64,000 nucleotides of DNA from Selenomonas sputigena ATCC 35185 (GTDB lineage Bacteria; Bacillota; Negativicutes; Selenomonadales; Selenomonadaceae), in the NCBI RefSeq assembly GCF_000208405.1, contig NC_015437.1:1295501-1359500 (forward strand), read 5' to 3'. The position numbers and the translations under genes are program-made. Positions 30,655 through 39,967 of the stretch are shown one piece after another. The notes under the pieces are model-generated. The model was given only the letters and a program-made list of their open reading frames with translations, was not told the origin of the DNA and searched no databases. Each line of letters begins with the position of its first letter. Positions within the stretch are counted from its first letter, which is position 1.

Positions 30655-30728
30655 GCGAATCCTCCCTTTCTTGACTGCCAAGAATGTTTGGATGCCTCCC
30701 CTTACCCCGCATCCGATATTGCGCTTCC

Positions 30729-30737
30729 ATTATAGCA
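30729..30737 (-). promoter_or_regulatory. Extended -10 of the 2-hydroxyacid dehydrogenase promoter
   Basis: TGCTATAAT on the minus strand, about 75 bases before the ATG. No good -35 box is seen at 17 bases, as expected for an extended -10 promoter. Confidence 0.6.
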
Positions 30738-30920
30738 TATCGGCCTGTCAAATTCATCCCATCGGCATGAGCAAGCGCGCATAAACTTTCCGCTTCCTGG
30801 CTTCACGACATCATTTTATCTGCCTTCCCAGCTTCCTAAAAACCTACGCTTCTGTTCCCTTTTCTTTTACCCCCAAAAATGCTATAGTCAGAGACGAAAC
30901 GAAAGACAAGGAGCAATACC

Positions 30921-31802
30921 ATGAATCCATCGAAAAAAGGCGTCGCGCTCGTGGCGCTCGGCGCGCTGCTCTGGGGCGGCTCGGGCGTTGCCGCGCAATT
31001 CCTGCTGCAGCAAAAAGGATTTTCCACCGAATGGCTCGTCATGATGCGCATGACGCTCGCAGGCATACTGCTTCTGCTGCTCGATGCGGCAAAGAACCGC
31101 GAGAGCATCTTCTCCGTTTGGCGAAACCGCACGGCGGCGAAGCGGCTTCTCTTCTTCAGCCTGTTCGGCATGCTCGGCGTGCAGTACACGTATTTTTCTT
31201 CCATCGAGCACGGCAACGCGGCAGCGGCGAGCGTCCTGCAGTACCTGATGCCGATCATCGTCGTCCTCTGGCTCACCCTGAAGAGCCGCAGCCTGCCGTC
31301 GCTGCGCGAGAGCGGCTGCGTGCTGCTCGCCTTCGTCGGCACGTTCCTCATCTTGACGCGCGGCAGTCTCTCGACTCTCGCCATCCCGCCCATCGCTCTC
31401 TTCTGGGGCGTCGCTTCCGCTTTCTGCGCTGCCATCTACACCATACAGCCCAAATGGCTGCTGGACAATTTCCGCTCGCCTCTCATCATCGGCTGGGCGA
31501 TGCTCCTCGGCGGTTTCCTGCTCATGCCCTTTCGCGCACCATGGAACTTCGCCGGCGTCTTGGACGCCGCCTCCGTCGCCGTATTCATCTATGTCGTCCT
31601 CTTCGGTACGGTCATCGCCTTTTGGTCATATCTCGAAAGCCTCAAATACATCCAGCCGAGCACCATCGGCATCCTGAGTTCCATCGAGCCTTTGTCCGCC
31701 GTACTCCTCTCCACCGCGCTGCTCGCCGTCCCCTTCGGCCTCACCGAATCGGTCGGCGTCGTGCTGATCCTGTTCTCCATCGCGCTTCTCAACAAGCGCT
31801 GA
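30921..31802 (+). CDS. EamA/DMT-superfamily metabolite exporter
   Basis: Ten hydrophobic segments in two EamA repeats. The first begins GVALVALGALLWGGSGVAA, the second IALFWGVASAFCAAIYTIQ. STIGILSSIEPLSAVLLSTAL near the end is typical of the RhaT/YdcZ-like group. The length of 293 residues is usual. Members export amino acids or other small molecules; the substrate is not readable. CAAGGAGCAATACC provides the ribosome site before ATG 30921. Confidence 0.92.
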   Translation: MNPSKKGVALVALGALLWGGSGVAAQFLLQQKGFSTEWLVMMRMTLAGILLLLLDAAKNRESIFSVWRNRTAAKRLLFFSLFGMLGVQYTYFSSIEHGNAAAASVLQYLMPIIVVLWLTLKSRSLPSLRESGCVLLAFVGTFLILTRGSLSTLAIPPIALFWGVASAFCAAIYTIQPKWLLDNFRSPLIIGWAMLLGGFLLMPFRAPWNFAGVLDAASVAVFIYVVLFGTVIAFWSYLESLKYIQPSTIGILSSIEPLSAVLLSTALLAVPFGLTESVGVVLILFSIALLNKR

Positions 31803-31918
31803 CGCAGTATCTTGCAGCATGACTTTCTGCAAAACTTTCCTCTCGCGCTATACATTTCCAAATAAATCATGTATGATGAAAGAGGTCAACAAACGACGAT
31901 TTCAAGGAGGAGAAATCT

Positions 31919-33910
31919 ATGGGCAATATCGACACCACCTGTGTGAATGCGATCCGTGCACTTTCGGCGGACGCCGTGCAGAAGGCGAACTCCGGCCATC
32001 CGGGCCTGCCGCTCGGCGCAGCCCCGATCGCTTACGAACTCTGGGCGCACCACATGAAGCACAACGGCAAGAATCCAAACTGGGCGAACCGCGACCGCTT
32101 CATCCTCTCCGCCGGGCACGGCTCCGCCATGCTCTATTCCCTGCTGCACCTCTTCGGCTACGGGCTGACGCTCGACGACCTCAAGAACTTCCGCCAGGAC
32201 GGATCCTTGACGCCTGGCCATCCCGAGTACCGTCATACGAAGGGCGTGGAAGCCACGACAGGGCCTCTGGGCGCAGGCATGGGCATGGCGGTCGGCATGG
32301 CGATTGCTGAAGCGCACCTCGCCGCCATCTTCAACAAGCCGGATTTCCCCATCGTCGATCACTACACCTTTGCCCTTGGCGGCGACGGCTGCATGATGGA
32401 GGGCATCTCCTCCGAAGTCTTCTCGCTCGCGGGCACGCTCGCGCTCGACAAGCTCATCGTGCTCTACGACAGCAACAACATCTCCATCGAGGGCGGCACC
32501 GACCTCGCCTTTACCGAAAACGTGGAAAAGCGCATGGCGGCCTTCGGCTTCCAGACGCTCACGGTCGAGGACGGTACGGATCTCGCCGCCATCGGCAAGG
32601 CGATCGAAGAGGCGAAGGCAGACAAGAAGCGGCCGTCCTTCATCACGATCAAAACGAAGATCGGCTTCGGCTGCCCCGCCAAAGAAGGCAAGGCGAGCGC
32701 CCACGGCGAACCGCTCGGCGAAGAAAACCTGCGCGCGCTCAAGGAAAACCTCGGCTGGGAAAATCCTGCCGAGAGCTTCTGCGTTCCTGCCGCCGTCTAC
32801 GAACATTACGAGAAGCTCGCCGCTGAGGGAGCGGCTCTTGAGGCGAAGTGGAACGAGCTTTTTGCCGCCTACTGCGCGAAGTACCCCGAGGAGAAGGCTC
32901 GCTGGGATGCGTTCCACGCGCCTGTCGATGCTGCGGCGCTGCTCAAGAGCGAGGACTTCTGGGCGTACGAGGACAAGCCCGCCGCGACGCGCGCCTTGTC
33001 GGGCAAGATGATCCAGCGTCTCAAGGAAATCGTGCCGCAGCTCATCGGCGGCAGCGCAGATCTCGGGCCGTCGAACAAGACCGTGATGGACGGCGCAGGC
33101 GATTTCAGCCGCACGGATCGTGCGGGACGCAACCTGCACTTCGGCGTGCGCGAACTCGGCATGGCGGCGATCGCCAACGGCCTCGCGCTGCACGGCGGCG
33201 TCCTGCCTTACATCGCGACCTTCTTCGTATTCAGCGATTACACGAAGCCCATGCTGCGCCTCGCCGCACTCATGGGGCTGCCCGTCGTCTACGTGCTCAC
33301 GCACGACAGCATCGGCGTCGGCGAAGACGGTCCGACACACGAGCCGATCGAGCAGCTTGCCATGCTGCGCTCGACGCCGAATGTCAACGTCTTCCGCCCT
33401 GCCGACGCGACGGAAACGGCCGCCGCTTGGTACAGCGCCGTGACGAGCAAGGATGCGCCAACCGTCCTCGCGCTCACGCGCCAGAATCTGCCGCAGCTTG
33501 CAGGAAGCTCCAAGGAAGCCATGAAGGGCGGCTACATCATTTCCGAAGCAAAGGGGGCACCGCAGGGCATCCTCATCGCCACCGGCTCTGAGGTATCGCT
33601 CGCCATCGAGGCGCAGGAAGAACTCGCCAAAGACGGCATCGCCGTGCGCGTCGTCTCCCTGCCGTCCGTCGACGTCTTCGAGCAGCAATCCGCTGAATAC
33701 AAGGAAAGCGTCCTGCCGAAATCCATCCGCGCCCGCGTCGCCGTCGAAGCGGCCGTTGGCTTCGGCTGGGAACGCTACACAGGACTCGACGGTGCGACCG
33801 TCACGATGCACAGCTTCGGCGCTTCCGCCCCCGCCGGCGTCCTCTTCAAGAAGTTCGGCTTCACGAAGGAAAACGTCGTCGCGACGATGAAGAAGGTTCT
33901 GGAAAAATAA
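31919..33910 (+). CDS. tkt: Transketolase
   Basis: A thiamine diphosphate enzyme of the pentose phosphate pathway that moves two-carbon units between sugar phosphates. The ThDP-binding motif GGDGCMMEGISSEVFSLAG ends at the usual NN (DSNNISIEGGT). NSGHPGLPLGAAPIAYELW, LSAGHGSAMLYSLLHLFG and the C-terminal GVLPYIATFFVFSDYTKPM are all typical, and HDSIGVGEDGPTHEPIEQL carries the substrate-binding His. The length of 663 residues is normal. AAGGAGGAG precedes the ATG. It stands alone, with a terminator behind it. Confidence 0.97.
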   Translation: MGNIDTTCVNAIRALSADAVQKANSGHPGLPLGAAPIAYELWAHHMKHNGKNPNWANRDRFILSAGHGSAMLYSLLHLFGYGLTLDDLKNFRQDGSLTPGHPEYRHTKGVEATTGPLGAGMGMAVGMAIAEAHLAAIFNKPDFPIVDHYTFALGGDGCMMEGISSEVFSLAGTLALDKLIVLYDSNNISIEGGTDLAFTENVEKRMAAFGFQTLTVEDGTDLAAIGKAIEEAKADKKRPSFITIKTKIGFGCPAKEGKASAHGEPLGEENLRALKENLGWENPAESFCVPAAVYEHYEKLAAEGAALEAKWNELFAAYCAKYPEEKARWDAFHAPVDAAALLKSEDFWAYEDKPAATRALSGKMIQRLKEIVPQLIGGSADLGPSNKTVMDGAGDFSRTDRAGRNLHFGVRELGMAAIANGLALHGGVLPYIATFFVFSDYTKPMLRLAALMGLPVVYVLTHDSIGVGEDGPTHEPIEQLAMLRSTPNVNVFRPADATETAAAWYSAVTSKDAPTVLALTRQNLPQLAGSSKEAMKGGYIISEAKGAPQGILIATGSEVSLAIEAQEELAKDGIAVRVVSLPSVDVFEQQSAEYKESVLPKSIRARVAVEAAVGFGWERYTGLDGATVTMHSFGASAPAGVLFKKFGFTKENVVATMKKVLEK

Positions 33911-33921
33911 TCGCACACAAG

Positions 33922-33952
33922 AAAAAGGAGCTGCCTCGCGCAGCTCCTTTTT
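33922..33952. terminator. Bidirectional terminator between tkt and the aminotransferase
   Basis: AAAAAGGAGCTGC and GCAGCTCCTTTTT form a perfect stem with a 5-base loop and A/T runs on both flanks; it serves both convergent genes. Confidence 0.9.
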
Positions 33953-33973
33953 GCGTGCATCAACGAACAAAGT

Positions 33974-35218
33974 TCACTTGCCCACGAAATCCCATGCCTT
34001 CTTGACCTTCGCGGCAAGCCCCTCGACCTTCTTCGTGGCGACACCGCAGACGGCGATGCGCACGCCGCGCTTCAAGGGAACGGCGAAGACGAGATCGTCA
34101 TGCAGCTTGTCCGCCACAGCCTGCGGATCTTCCGAAGGCACGGCGAGGAAGAAACCCGCCTTGTACGGCAGAGCCTTGAGGCCGCAATCCTTCGCCTCCT
34201 TCATGAAGAGCGCACCGCGCGAGCGCACGATCTGATAGAGCGCATCGCGCTCCTTCTCGTACGCGGCGAGAAGCGCCGCATCCTGCTGAATCGTTGCCAG
34301 GAGCGCCATCGCGCCGCGATTGATGTTCGACCATGTCGCACGGCTCGAAAACTTGTTGACGTCCGAAAATTCCTCAATGACGGCGCGGCTTGCGGAAAGA
34401 CCGACGATTGCTCCCGTGCGCTGTCCGTAGAGCGTATACCCCTTGGACATGCTGAAAGCGAACATGACGAATACATTCTCGGGAAGATGCGCGAACTTCT
34501 CCATGAAGCCGCGCGTCTCCTCCTTCGTGCCGCTGTACTCGATGTAGGCGATGTCAACAAGAACGCTCATGCGCTTGCCCTTCTTCGCATGAGCCTTTAC
34601 GGTCGCAAGAACCGCATCCCAATCCTCATCGGAAAGCGTATAGCCCGTCGGATTGTGCGCAGGCGTATTGAGGATGATGAGGAGAGAATCCTGTTTTTCG
34701 AGAAGCGCCTCCACCTTCGCCGTGAAAGCGGCGGCATTGAAGGCGAGCCCCTCGTCGAAAAGCTGGAATGTCTCCAAGCGCCGCCCGATGTTCTGACAGA
34801 GCGCGTTGTAAGGGCCCCAGAACCAATCGGCAGTGAGCACGGCTTCGCCGATCTCCGAGTAGTTTTCGATCGCGTGGTGGACGGCACCCGTGCCGCCTGC
34901 CGTCGCGACGGCCTCGACATAGCCTTCCGGCCGATGATTGCCGAAGACGATGTCCTTCACGCTCTCAAGATATGCAGGCAGACCCGCGACGGGCGCATAG
35001 GCGATGATTTCGGGAATCGGCAGCTCGCGCAGCACCTTCTCGACCGTCGGTATGCAGGCGAGCTTTTCATCCTCGCCAAAGATCGCACCCAGCGTGGCGT
35101 TCGTGATCTTCTCTGCCCCATGCTCCTTCGCCGCCGCCGTCGCCGCGCCGCTCGCGGCAAAAATCACGTCGTTCAGAACCTTGTTTTCCGTATGCGATGC
35201 TGCCATCTTCGTGCTCAT
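33974..35218 (-). CDS. Class I/II aminotransferase (aspartate/aromatic type)
   Basis: A pyridoxal-phosphate transaminase of 414 residues. The cofactor lysine is in FSMSKGYTLYGQRTGAI and the phosphate-binding region in ATAGGTGAVHHAIENY. NTPAHNPTGYTLSDEDW holds the conserved Asn, and the Arg that binds the substrate carboxylate is probably in KRGVRIAVCGV. It resembles the aromatic/aspartate group that many Negativicutes carry, but the amino acid used is uncertain. It lies 88 bases downstream of lysC on the same strand, so a role in the aspartate-family pathway is plausible. Confidence 0.88.
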   Translation of the reverse strand: MSTKMAASHTENKVLNDVIFAASGAATAAAKEHGAEKITNATLGAIFGEDEKLACIPTVEKVLRELPIPEIIAYAPVAGLPAYLESVKDIVFGNHRPEGYVEAVATAGGTGAVHHAIENYSEIGEAVLTADWFWGPYNALCQNIGRRLETFQLFDEGLAFNAAAFTAKVEALLEKQDSLLIILNTPAHNPTGYTLSDEDWDAVLATVKAHAKKGKRMSVLVDIAYIEYSGTKEETRGFMEKFAHLPENVFVMFAFSMSKGYTLYGQRTGAIVGLSASRAVIEEFSDVNKFSSRATWSNINRGAMALLATIQQDAALLAAYEKERDALYQIVRSRGALFMKEAKDCGLKALPYKAGFFLAVPSEDPQAVADKLHDDLVFAVPLKRGVRIAVCGVATKKVEGLAAKVKKAWDFVGK

Positions 35219-35306
35219 TTTATATGAAGCCTCCCTCTCGCCTTGTTTCTTGCGGAATCACCGGATGTATCGGCGCTCCCTTATTTCTTCATCGAATCTT
35301 TCCCGC

Positions 35307-36536
35307 TCAATCGCGCGGAAAGAACTCGTCGTGGATCGCGTTCGCCGCTTCCTTGAGCTTGTCCTTCGTGATCAGGCAGGAAATGCTGATTTCCGACGTG
35401 CTGATGATGTCGATGTTGACGTCCGCCTTCTGCAGGGCGCCGAACATGCGCGCCGCGATGCCGGGGTTGCCGAGCATGCCGACGCCGACGATGGAAACCT
35501 TCGCGACGTTCTCCTCGACGAGAACCGACACGGCGTTGAGCTTCTTCTTGACATCCTCGACGATTTCACGCGCCGTTTCGAGATCGTCGACGGCGACCGT
35601 GAAGACCATGTCCGTCACGTTATGCTCGATGTTCCGCACGCTCTGCACGATCATGTCCACGCTCACATTGGCGTCAGCGAGCGCAGAAAAGAGGGAATGT
35701 GCGACGCCCGGCTGGTTCGGCACACCCATGACGGCGAGTTTTGCCACCTTGTCGTCGTGTGCCAGCCCCCTGATTTCAAAATCCTTCTCTTCCATTGTAT
35801 AAGCCTCCCTGATCATCGTGCCGGTTTTCTCGGTAAACGTCGAGCGTACATGGATGGGAATGCCGAAGTGCTTGCCCATTTCCACGGAGCGCGGCTGCAT
35901 GACGCCCGCGCCGAGACGCGCCATTTCCAACATCTCGTCGTAAGTAATCTCCTGCATCTTGCGTGCACCTTGGACGAGGCGCGGGTCGGCAGAGTAAATG
36001 CCGTCCACATCCGTGAATATCTCGCAGCTGTCCGCAGCGAGAGCGCCCGCAAGAGCCACAGCCGAGGTATCTGAGCCGCCGCGTCCGAGCGTCACGGGAT
36101 CACCGAAGGAGTCAGCGCCCTGGAAGCCTGCAACGACGACGATATTTCCCTCATTGAGCGCTTCCTCGACGCGCTTCGGCTCAATGCCTACGATGCGCCC
36201 CTTCGTATGCACGGAGTTCGTGCCCATGCCGACCATCGCGCCCGTCAAGGAGATCGCCTTATGCCCCATCGAGCAGAACGCCATCGCCAAGAGCGCGATG
36301 GAAACTTGCTCGCCCGTCGTCAACAGCATGTCCATCTCACGCGCATAATGGTACGGATTCTTGTCTATGCCGCGCGCCAGCTCGATGAGATCATCGGTCG
36401 TGTCTCCCATGGCGGAGACGACGACGACGACCTTGTCCTCGGGCTTCATGCCGTCGAGGACACGCCGCGCCACCGCTTTGATTTTTTCCGTAGTGGCAAC
36501 CGAGCTGCCGCCAAACTTCTTTACGATCAGAGCCAT
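35307..36536 (-). CDS. lysC: Aspartate kinase (monofunctional, two ACT domains)
   Basis: The first step of the aspartate family: phosphorylation of aspartate toward lysine, threonine and methionine. The kinase domain opens VKKFGGSSVATTEKI and has VVAGFQGADSFGDPVTLGRGGSD and FTDVDGIYSADPRLV. The C-terminal half carries two ACT domains (AKLAVMGVPNQPGVAHSLF and KVSIVGVGMLGNPGIAARMF) for feedback control by end products. The length of 409 residues is usual. AGGAGGAAG precedes the ATG. No lysine riboswitch fits the 110-base leader. Confidence 0.96.
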   Translation of the reverse strand: MALIVKKFGGSSVATTEKIKAVARRVLDGMKPEDKVVVVVSAMGDTTDDLIELARGIDKNPYHYAREMDMLLTTGEQVSIALLAMAFCSMGHKAISLTGAMVGMGTNSVHTKGRIVGIEPKRVEEALNEGNIVVVAGFQGADSFGDPVTLGRGGSDTSAVALAGALAADSCEIFTDVDGIYSADPRLVQGARKMQEITYDEMLEMARLGAGVMQPRSVEMGKHFGIPIHVRSTFTEKTGTMIREAYTMEEKDFEIRGLAHDDKVAKLAVMGVPNQPGVAHSLFSALADANVSVDMIVQSVRNIEHNVTDMVFTVAVDDLETAREIVEDVKKKLNAVSVLVEENVAKVSIVGVGMLGNPGIAARMFGALQKADVNIDIISTSEISISCLITKDKLKEAANAIHDEFFPRD

Positions 36537-36644
36537 AACTTCCTCCTAGATTGCCCGTCGACAAGAAAAATGTCACGAGCAAAAATGTCCTTTGAGAATG
36601 GTCATTCGTTACAAAATCTCAAGAAATGAGCTTGACCGCCTTAT

Positions 36645-36673
36645 ATTATACAAGAATTTCATGTCCACGTCTA
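36645..36673 (-). promoter_or_regulatory. lysC promoter
   Basis: TAGACG (36673-36668), a 17-base spacer and TATAAT (36650-36645) on the minus strand, about 110 bases before lysC. Confidence 0.6.
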
Positions 36674-36752
36674 GCGAGAAACAAAAAAATACAAAATGCA
36701 AATGGACAACCATGCTTCTCCATGCTATATTGCTGGAAAAGGAAGTGATTGC

Positions 36753-37658
36753 ATGGGAAAGACGCGGCTTGTCGTGCCGGAAGGACTGACTTGTATGGCG
36801 CTTCGGGAGTTTCTGCAAAAGGAGTGCGGCTTCTCCACGACGCTCTGGAAAAAACTGCGGCGTTCGGGCACGTTCTCGCTGAACGGACTCCCCGCCAACG
36901 CCGCACGAATCCGCATCAAAAGCGGCGATGAGCTTTGCTGGCATCTGGCGGAAGAGAGCCGCATCGCGCCCGAAGACATTCCGCTCGAGATTCTCTATGA
37001 GGACGCGGCGCTTCTCATCGTCAACAAGCCTGCAGGCATGCTCGTTCATCCGACGGGCGGCGAGTACCGTCATACGCTCGCCAACGCCGTGCTCTTTCAC
37101 TACGAAGCGCACGGCGAAAAGCACGCCTTTCATCCCGTGCACCGCCTCGACCGTCAGACAAGCGGACTCGTGCTCATCGCCAAGGAGGCGCACGTGCAGC
37201 ACCTCTTGTCCGCACATAATGCAATCGAGCGCATCTACCTCGCCGTCATCGAAGGCAAACTGCCCGAGCCTTGCGGCACGATCGACGCGCCCATCGCGCG
37301 CCGCCCCGGCAGCATCATCGAGCGCATGGTTTCGCCTGCCGGAAAATGTGCCGTCACGCACTATGCGACGCTTGCAGAGCGCGGCGGGCTTTCGCTTCTC
37401 GCGCTTCGCCTGGCGACGGGACGCACGCATCAGATCCGCGTCCACCTCGCGCACCTCGCTCATCCGCTCCTCGGCGATGACCTCTACGGCGGCAGAACGG
37501 ATCGCATCGCCCGTCAAGCGCTGCACGCCCATCGCCTGCGCTTTCGTCACCCGATAAGCGGCAAAGAAATCACCGTGCACGCACCCTTTCCTGCAGATAT
37601 GTCCGCCTTTTTCCCCGAAATCTGCAGTAATTTTTCTCTTTTCACAAAAGATTCATGA
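36753..37658 (+). CDS. RluA-family pseudouridine synthase
   Basis: Isomerises uridines to pseudouridine in rRNA or tRNA. An N-terminal S4-like RNA-binding domain (LREFLQKECGFSTTLWKKLR, GTFSLNGLPANAARIRIKSG) leads to the catalytic domain with VNKPAGMLVHPTGG and HRLDRQTSGLVLIAKEA. The Asp in HRLDR is the catalytic residue, and GRTHQIRVHLAHLAHPLLGD ends the core. ATG 36753 follows AAGGAAGTG, giving 301 residues. The exact RNA target (RluD-, RluC- or YjbO-like) cannot be told. Confidence 0.94.
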   Translation: MGKTRLVVPEGLTCMALREFLQKECGFSTTLWKKLRRSGTFSLNGLPANAARIRIKSGDELCWHLAEESRIAPEDIPLEILYEDAALLIVNKPAGMLVHPTGGEYRHTLANAVLFHYEAHGEKHAFHPVHRLDRQTSGLVLIAKEAHVQHLLSAHNAIERIYLAVIEGKLPEPCGTIDAPIARRPGSIIERMVSPAGKCAVTHYATLAERGGLSLLALRLATGRTHQIRVHLAHLAHPLLGDDLYGGRTDRIARQALHAHRLRFRHPISGKEITVHAPFPADMSAFFPEICSNFSLFTKDS

Positions 37659-37683
37659 CGCTTTCATTAAATTATGATATAAT
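37655..37683 (+). promoter_or_regulatory. Promoter of the class II aldolase gene
   Basis: ATGACG (37655-37660), a 17-base spacer and TATAAT (37678-37683) preceded by TGA as an extended -10. It begins at the very end of the RluA gene. Confidence 0.7.
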
Positions 37684-37726
37684 GAAACGGTAAACGAGTA
37701 TCATCTATTCATAGGAGGTTGAGATC

Positions 37727-38716
37727 ATGCCACTCATCGGAACAAAAGAAATGTTCAAGAAAGCCCACGAGGGCGGCTACGCCATCGGCGCCTTCAACGT
37801 CAACAACATGGAGATCGTCCAGGGCATCACCGAAGCGGCGGCTGCACTGAAATCCCCCATCATCCTGCAGGCTTCCGCCGGTGCAAGGAAGTATGCGAAG
37901 CCCGCCTACCTCAAGCACCTCGTACAGGCTGCACTCGAATGCGAGGATCTGCCCATCGCCCTGCATCTCGACCACGGCCCGGATTTCGAGACGTGCAAAT
38001 CCTGTATCGACGACGGCTTCACCTCCGTCATGATCGACGGCTCGCACCTGAGCTTCAAGGAGAACATCGAACTTACGAAGCGCGTCGTCGAGTACGCCCA
38101 TGCGCATGGCGTCGTCGTTGAGGGCGAGCTTGGACAGCTCGCGGGCATCGAGGACGATGTGAAGGTTGCCGCCGAAGATGCGCACTACACGCGTCCCGAA
38201 GAGGTCGAGGAATTCGTCTCGAGCACGGGCGTCGACTCCCTCGCGATCGCCATCGGCACGAGCCACGGCGCCTTCAAGTTCAAGCCCGAACAGTGCACGA
38301 AGAATGCCCAGGGCGTACTCGTGCCGCCCGAACTGCGCTTCGACATCCTCGCGGAAATCGAAAAGCGCCTGCCGGGTTTCCCCATCGTACTGCACGGCGC
38401 CTCGTCCGTCATTCCCAAGTACGTCAAGATCATCAACGACAACGGCGGCAACCTCGCTGACGCCATCGGCATCCCCGAGGATCAGCTGAGAAAGGCGGCG
38501 AAGTCGGCGGTCTGCAAGATCAACATCGACTCCGACCTGCGCCTCGCCATGACGGCGGGCATCCGCGAGCACTATCAGCAGCATCCCGAGCACTTCGATC
38601 CGCGCCAGTACATCGCACCGGGACGCGACTACATCCGCGAACTCGTCGAGCACAAGATCAAGGAAGTCCTCGGCTCCGACGGCAAGGCCGCAGAGGTCAT
38701 GGCGCTCTTGAAGTAA
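37727..38716 (+). CDS. fba: Class II fructose-bisphosphate aldolase (zinc type)
   Basis: Splits fructose 1,6-bisphosphate in glycolysis or condenses triose phosphates in gluconeogenesis. Zinc and substrate residues are visible in AFNVNNMEIVQGI, HLDHGPDFETC, VMIDGSHLSFKENI, GVVVEGELGQLAG, AIGTSHGAFKF and LHGASSVIP. NINIDSDLR-type KINIDSDLRLAMTAGIRE is at the C-terminus. The length of 329 residues fits the fructose/tagatose aldolase group. ATAGGAGGTTGAG precedes the ATG. A class I enzyme for the same reaction follows 180 bases downstream behind its own promoter. Confidence 0.95.
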   Translation: MPLIGTKEMFKKAHEGGYAIGAFNVNNMEIVQGITEAAAALKSPIILQASAGARKYAKPAYLKHLVQAALECEDLPIALHLDHGPDFETCKSCIDDGFTSVMIDGSHLSFKENIELTKRVVEYAHAHGVVVEGELGQLAGIEDDVKVAAEDAHYTRPEEVEEFVSSTGVDSLAIAIGTSHGAFKFKPEQCTKNAQGVLVPPELRFDILAEIEKRLPGFPIVLHGASSVIPKYVKIINDNGGNLADAIGIPEDQLRKAAKSAVCKINIDSDLRLAMTAGIREHYQQHPEHFDPRQYIAPGRDYIRELVEHKIKEVLGSDGKAAEVMALLK

Positions 38717-38721
38717 GCTGA

Positions 38722-38757
38722 ACGCACAGACGCTTTACGAACATTGTGCACCGCCTC
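38722..38757 (+). repeat. Diverged head of the 105-bp repeat family
   Basis: ACGCACAGACGCTTTACG, then AACATTGTGCACCGCCTC, align with the palindromic head of the units at 15416 (ACGCACAAACGTCCACTT, TGGACATTGTGCGCCGCC). The outer GCACA and TGTGC arms are kept; the central stem has decayed. Confidence 0.6.
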
Positions 38758-38772
38758 CATAAACGTTCTTCC

Positions 38773-38808
38773 AAAATCGTGCAGAAAGCAGCTTTCTGCA
38801 CGATTTTT
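38773..38808 (+). terminator. Terminator after the class II aldolase
   Basis: AAAATCGTGCAGAAAGC and GCTTTCTGCACGATTTTT form a long near-perfect stem followed by a T run. Confidence 0.9.
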
Positions 38809-38835
38809 ATATTTTGATATTTATTTTCAATTTCG

Positions 38836-38864
38836 TTTACTTTCTGCATGCATAGAGGTATAAT
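38836..38864 (+). promoter_or_regulatory. Promoter of the class I aldolase gene
   Basis: TTTACT (38836-38841), a 17-base spacer and TATAAT (38859-38864), about 33 bases before the start codon. Confidence 0.75.
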
Positions 38865-38896
38865 AGAACTGGAAACGATTTAAGGAGGTATGCAAA

Positions 38897-39784
38897 ATGA
38901 ATCAAGAGCAGCTCAATCGCATGACCAGCGGCAAGGGTTTCATCGCCGCCCTCGACCAGAGCGGCGGTTCGACACCGAAGGCGCTGAAGGCTTACGGCGT
39001 CGACGAGAGCGCCTATTCCAACGACGAGGAGATGTTCACGCGCGTTCATGAGATGCGCACGCGCATCATCAAAAGTCCTTCGTTCACAAAGGAGCAGATT
39101 CTCGCGGCCATCCTCTTCGAAAACACGATGGATCGCAAGATCGACGACCTCTATACGGCGGACTACCTGTGGGAGAAGAAAGGCATCGTGCCGATTTTGA
39201 AGGTTGACAAGGGACTCGCCGCCGAGAAGGACGGCGTACAGCTCATGAAGCCCATCGACGGACTCTCCGCCCTTCTCGACCGCGCCGTAGAGCGCCACAT
39301 CTTTGGCACAAAGATGCGCTCCGTCATCAAGGAGGCGAACAAAGAGGGCATCAAGGCCGTCATCGAGCAGCAATTCGCCGTCGGCAAAGAAATCATCGCC
39401 AAGGGACTCGTCCCCATCTTGGAGCCGGAAGTCGACATCCATTGCGCCAAGAAGGAAGAAGCGGAAGCCATCATGCTCGAAGAAATCAAGGCGAACGTGG
39501 CGAATCTTCCCGCTGCCGACAAGATCATGCTCAAAGTCACGATTCCGACGAAGGAAAATCTCTATGAAGAACTCATGAAGGATCCGCACGTCGTGCGCAT
39601 CGTCGCTTTGAGCGGCGGTTACCCGCAGGATGAGGCCAATGAAAAACTCGCCAAGAATCGTGGCCTCATCGCCAGCTTCTCACGCGCCCTCGCCCAGGAT
39701 CTTCGCGCAAGCCAGAGCGACGCCGAGTTCGACAAGGTTTTGAAGACCGCCATCGACGGCATCTACAGGGCCTCGATCACCTGA
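38897..39784 (+). CDS. Class I fructose-bisphosphate aldolase
   Basis: A Schiff-base aldolase of 295 residues, of the Staphylococcus FdaB-like bacterial class I type. [20 protein letters not shown] at the start, [39 protein letters not shown] and [18 protein letters not shown] are visible; the Schiff-base lysine is probably that of MLKVTIP. AAGGAGGTATG precedes the ATG. It has its own promoter, so the class I and class II enzymes can be controlled separately. Confidence 0.94.
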   Translation: MNQEQLNRMTSGKGFIAALDQSGGSTPKALKAYGVDESAYSNDEEMFTRVHEMRTRIIKSPSFTKEQILAAILFENTMDRKIDDLYTADYLWEKKGIVPILKVDKGLAAEKDGVQLMKPIDGLSALLDRAVERHIFGTKMRSVIKEANKEGIKAVIEQQFAVGKEIIAKGLVPILEPEVDIHCAKKEEAEAIMLEEIKANVANLPAADKIMLKVTIPTKENLYEELMKDPHVVRIVALSGGYPQDEANEKLAKNRGLIASFSRALAQDLRASQSDAEFDKVLKTAIDGIYRASIT

Positions 39785-39895
39785 GAAGGCGCAGATCATC
39801 CAGTATGCCCCTGCCGCGCATACAACGCATGAAATCGACAGCGGCATCACCGAGCGCCTTTCGCCGGAGAACGTATCCTGTATAGTGAACAGTCA

Positions 39896-39946
39896 AAAGC
39901 CCCGCTTGAGCGCCCTCTCTTTCGAGAGGCGCTCAAGCGGGGCTTT
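39896..39946. terminator. Long hairpin terminator after the class I aldolase
   Basis: AAAGCCCCGCTTGAGCGCC pairs with GGCGCTCAAGCGGGGCTTT, and CTCT with AGAG inside. The T tract is short on the plus strand. It also lies just past the end of the minus-strand small gene at 39968. The 110 bases before it show no gene. Confidence 0.8.
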
Positions 39947-39967
39947 GCCCATTATCCCGCAAAATCA

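Noticed and set aside
31886-33970. A 694-codon frame opposite transketolase
   Set aside because: Shadow of tkt. It has no ribosome site and no recognisable domain, and it runs across the tkt terminator.
36537-36673. Lysine riboswitch before lysC
   Set aside because: The leader from the promoter is only about 110 bases and shows none of the conserved junction sequences.
39785-39895. A tRNA or small gene after the class I aldolase
   Set aside because: No cloverleaf pairing and no frame with a ribosome site; it looks like a decayed spacer.
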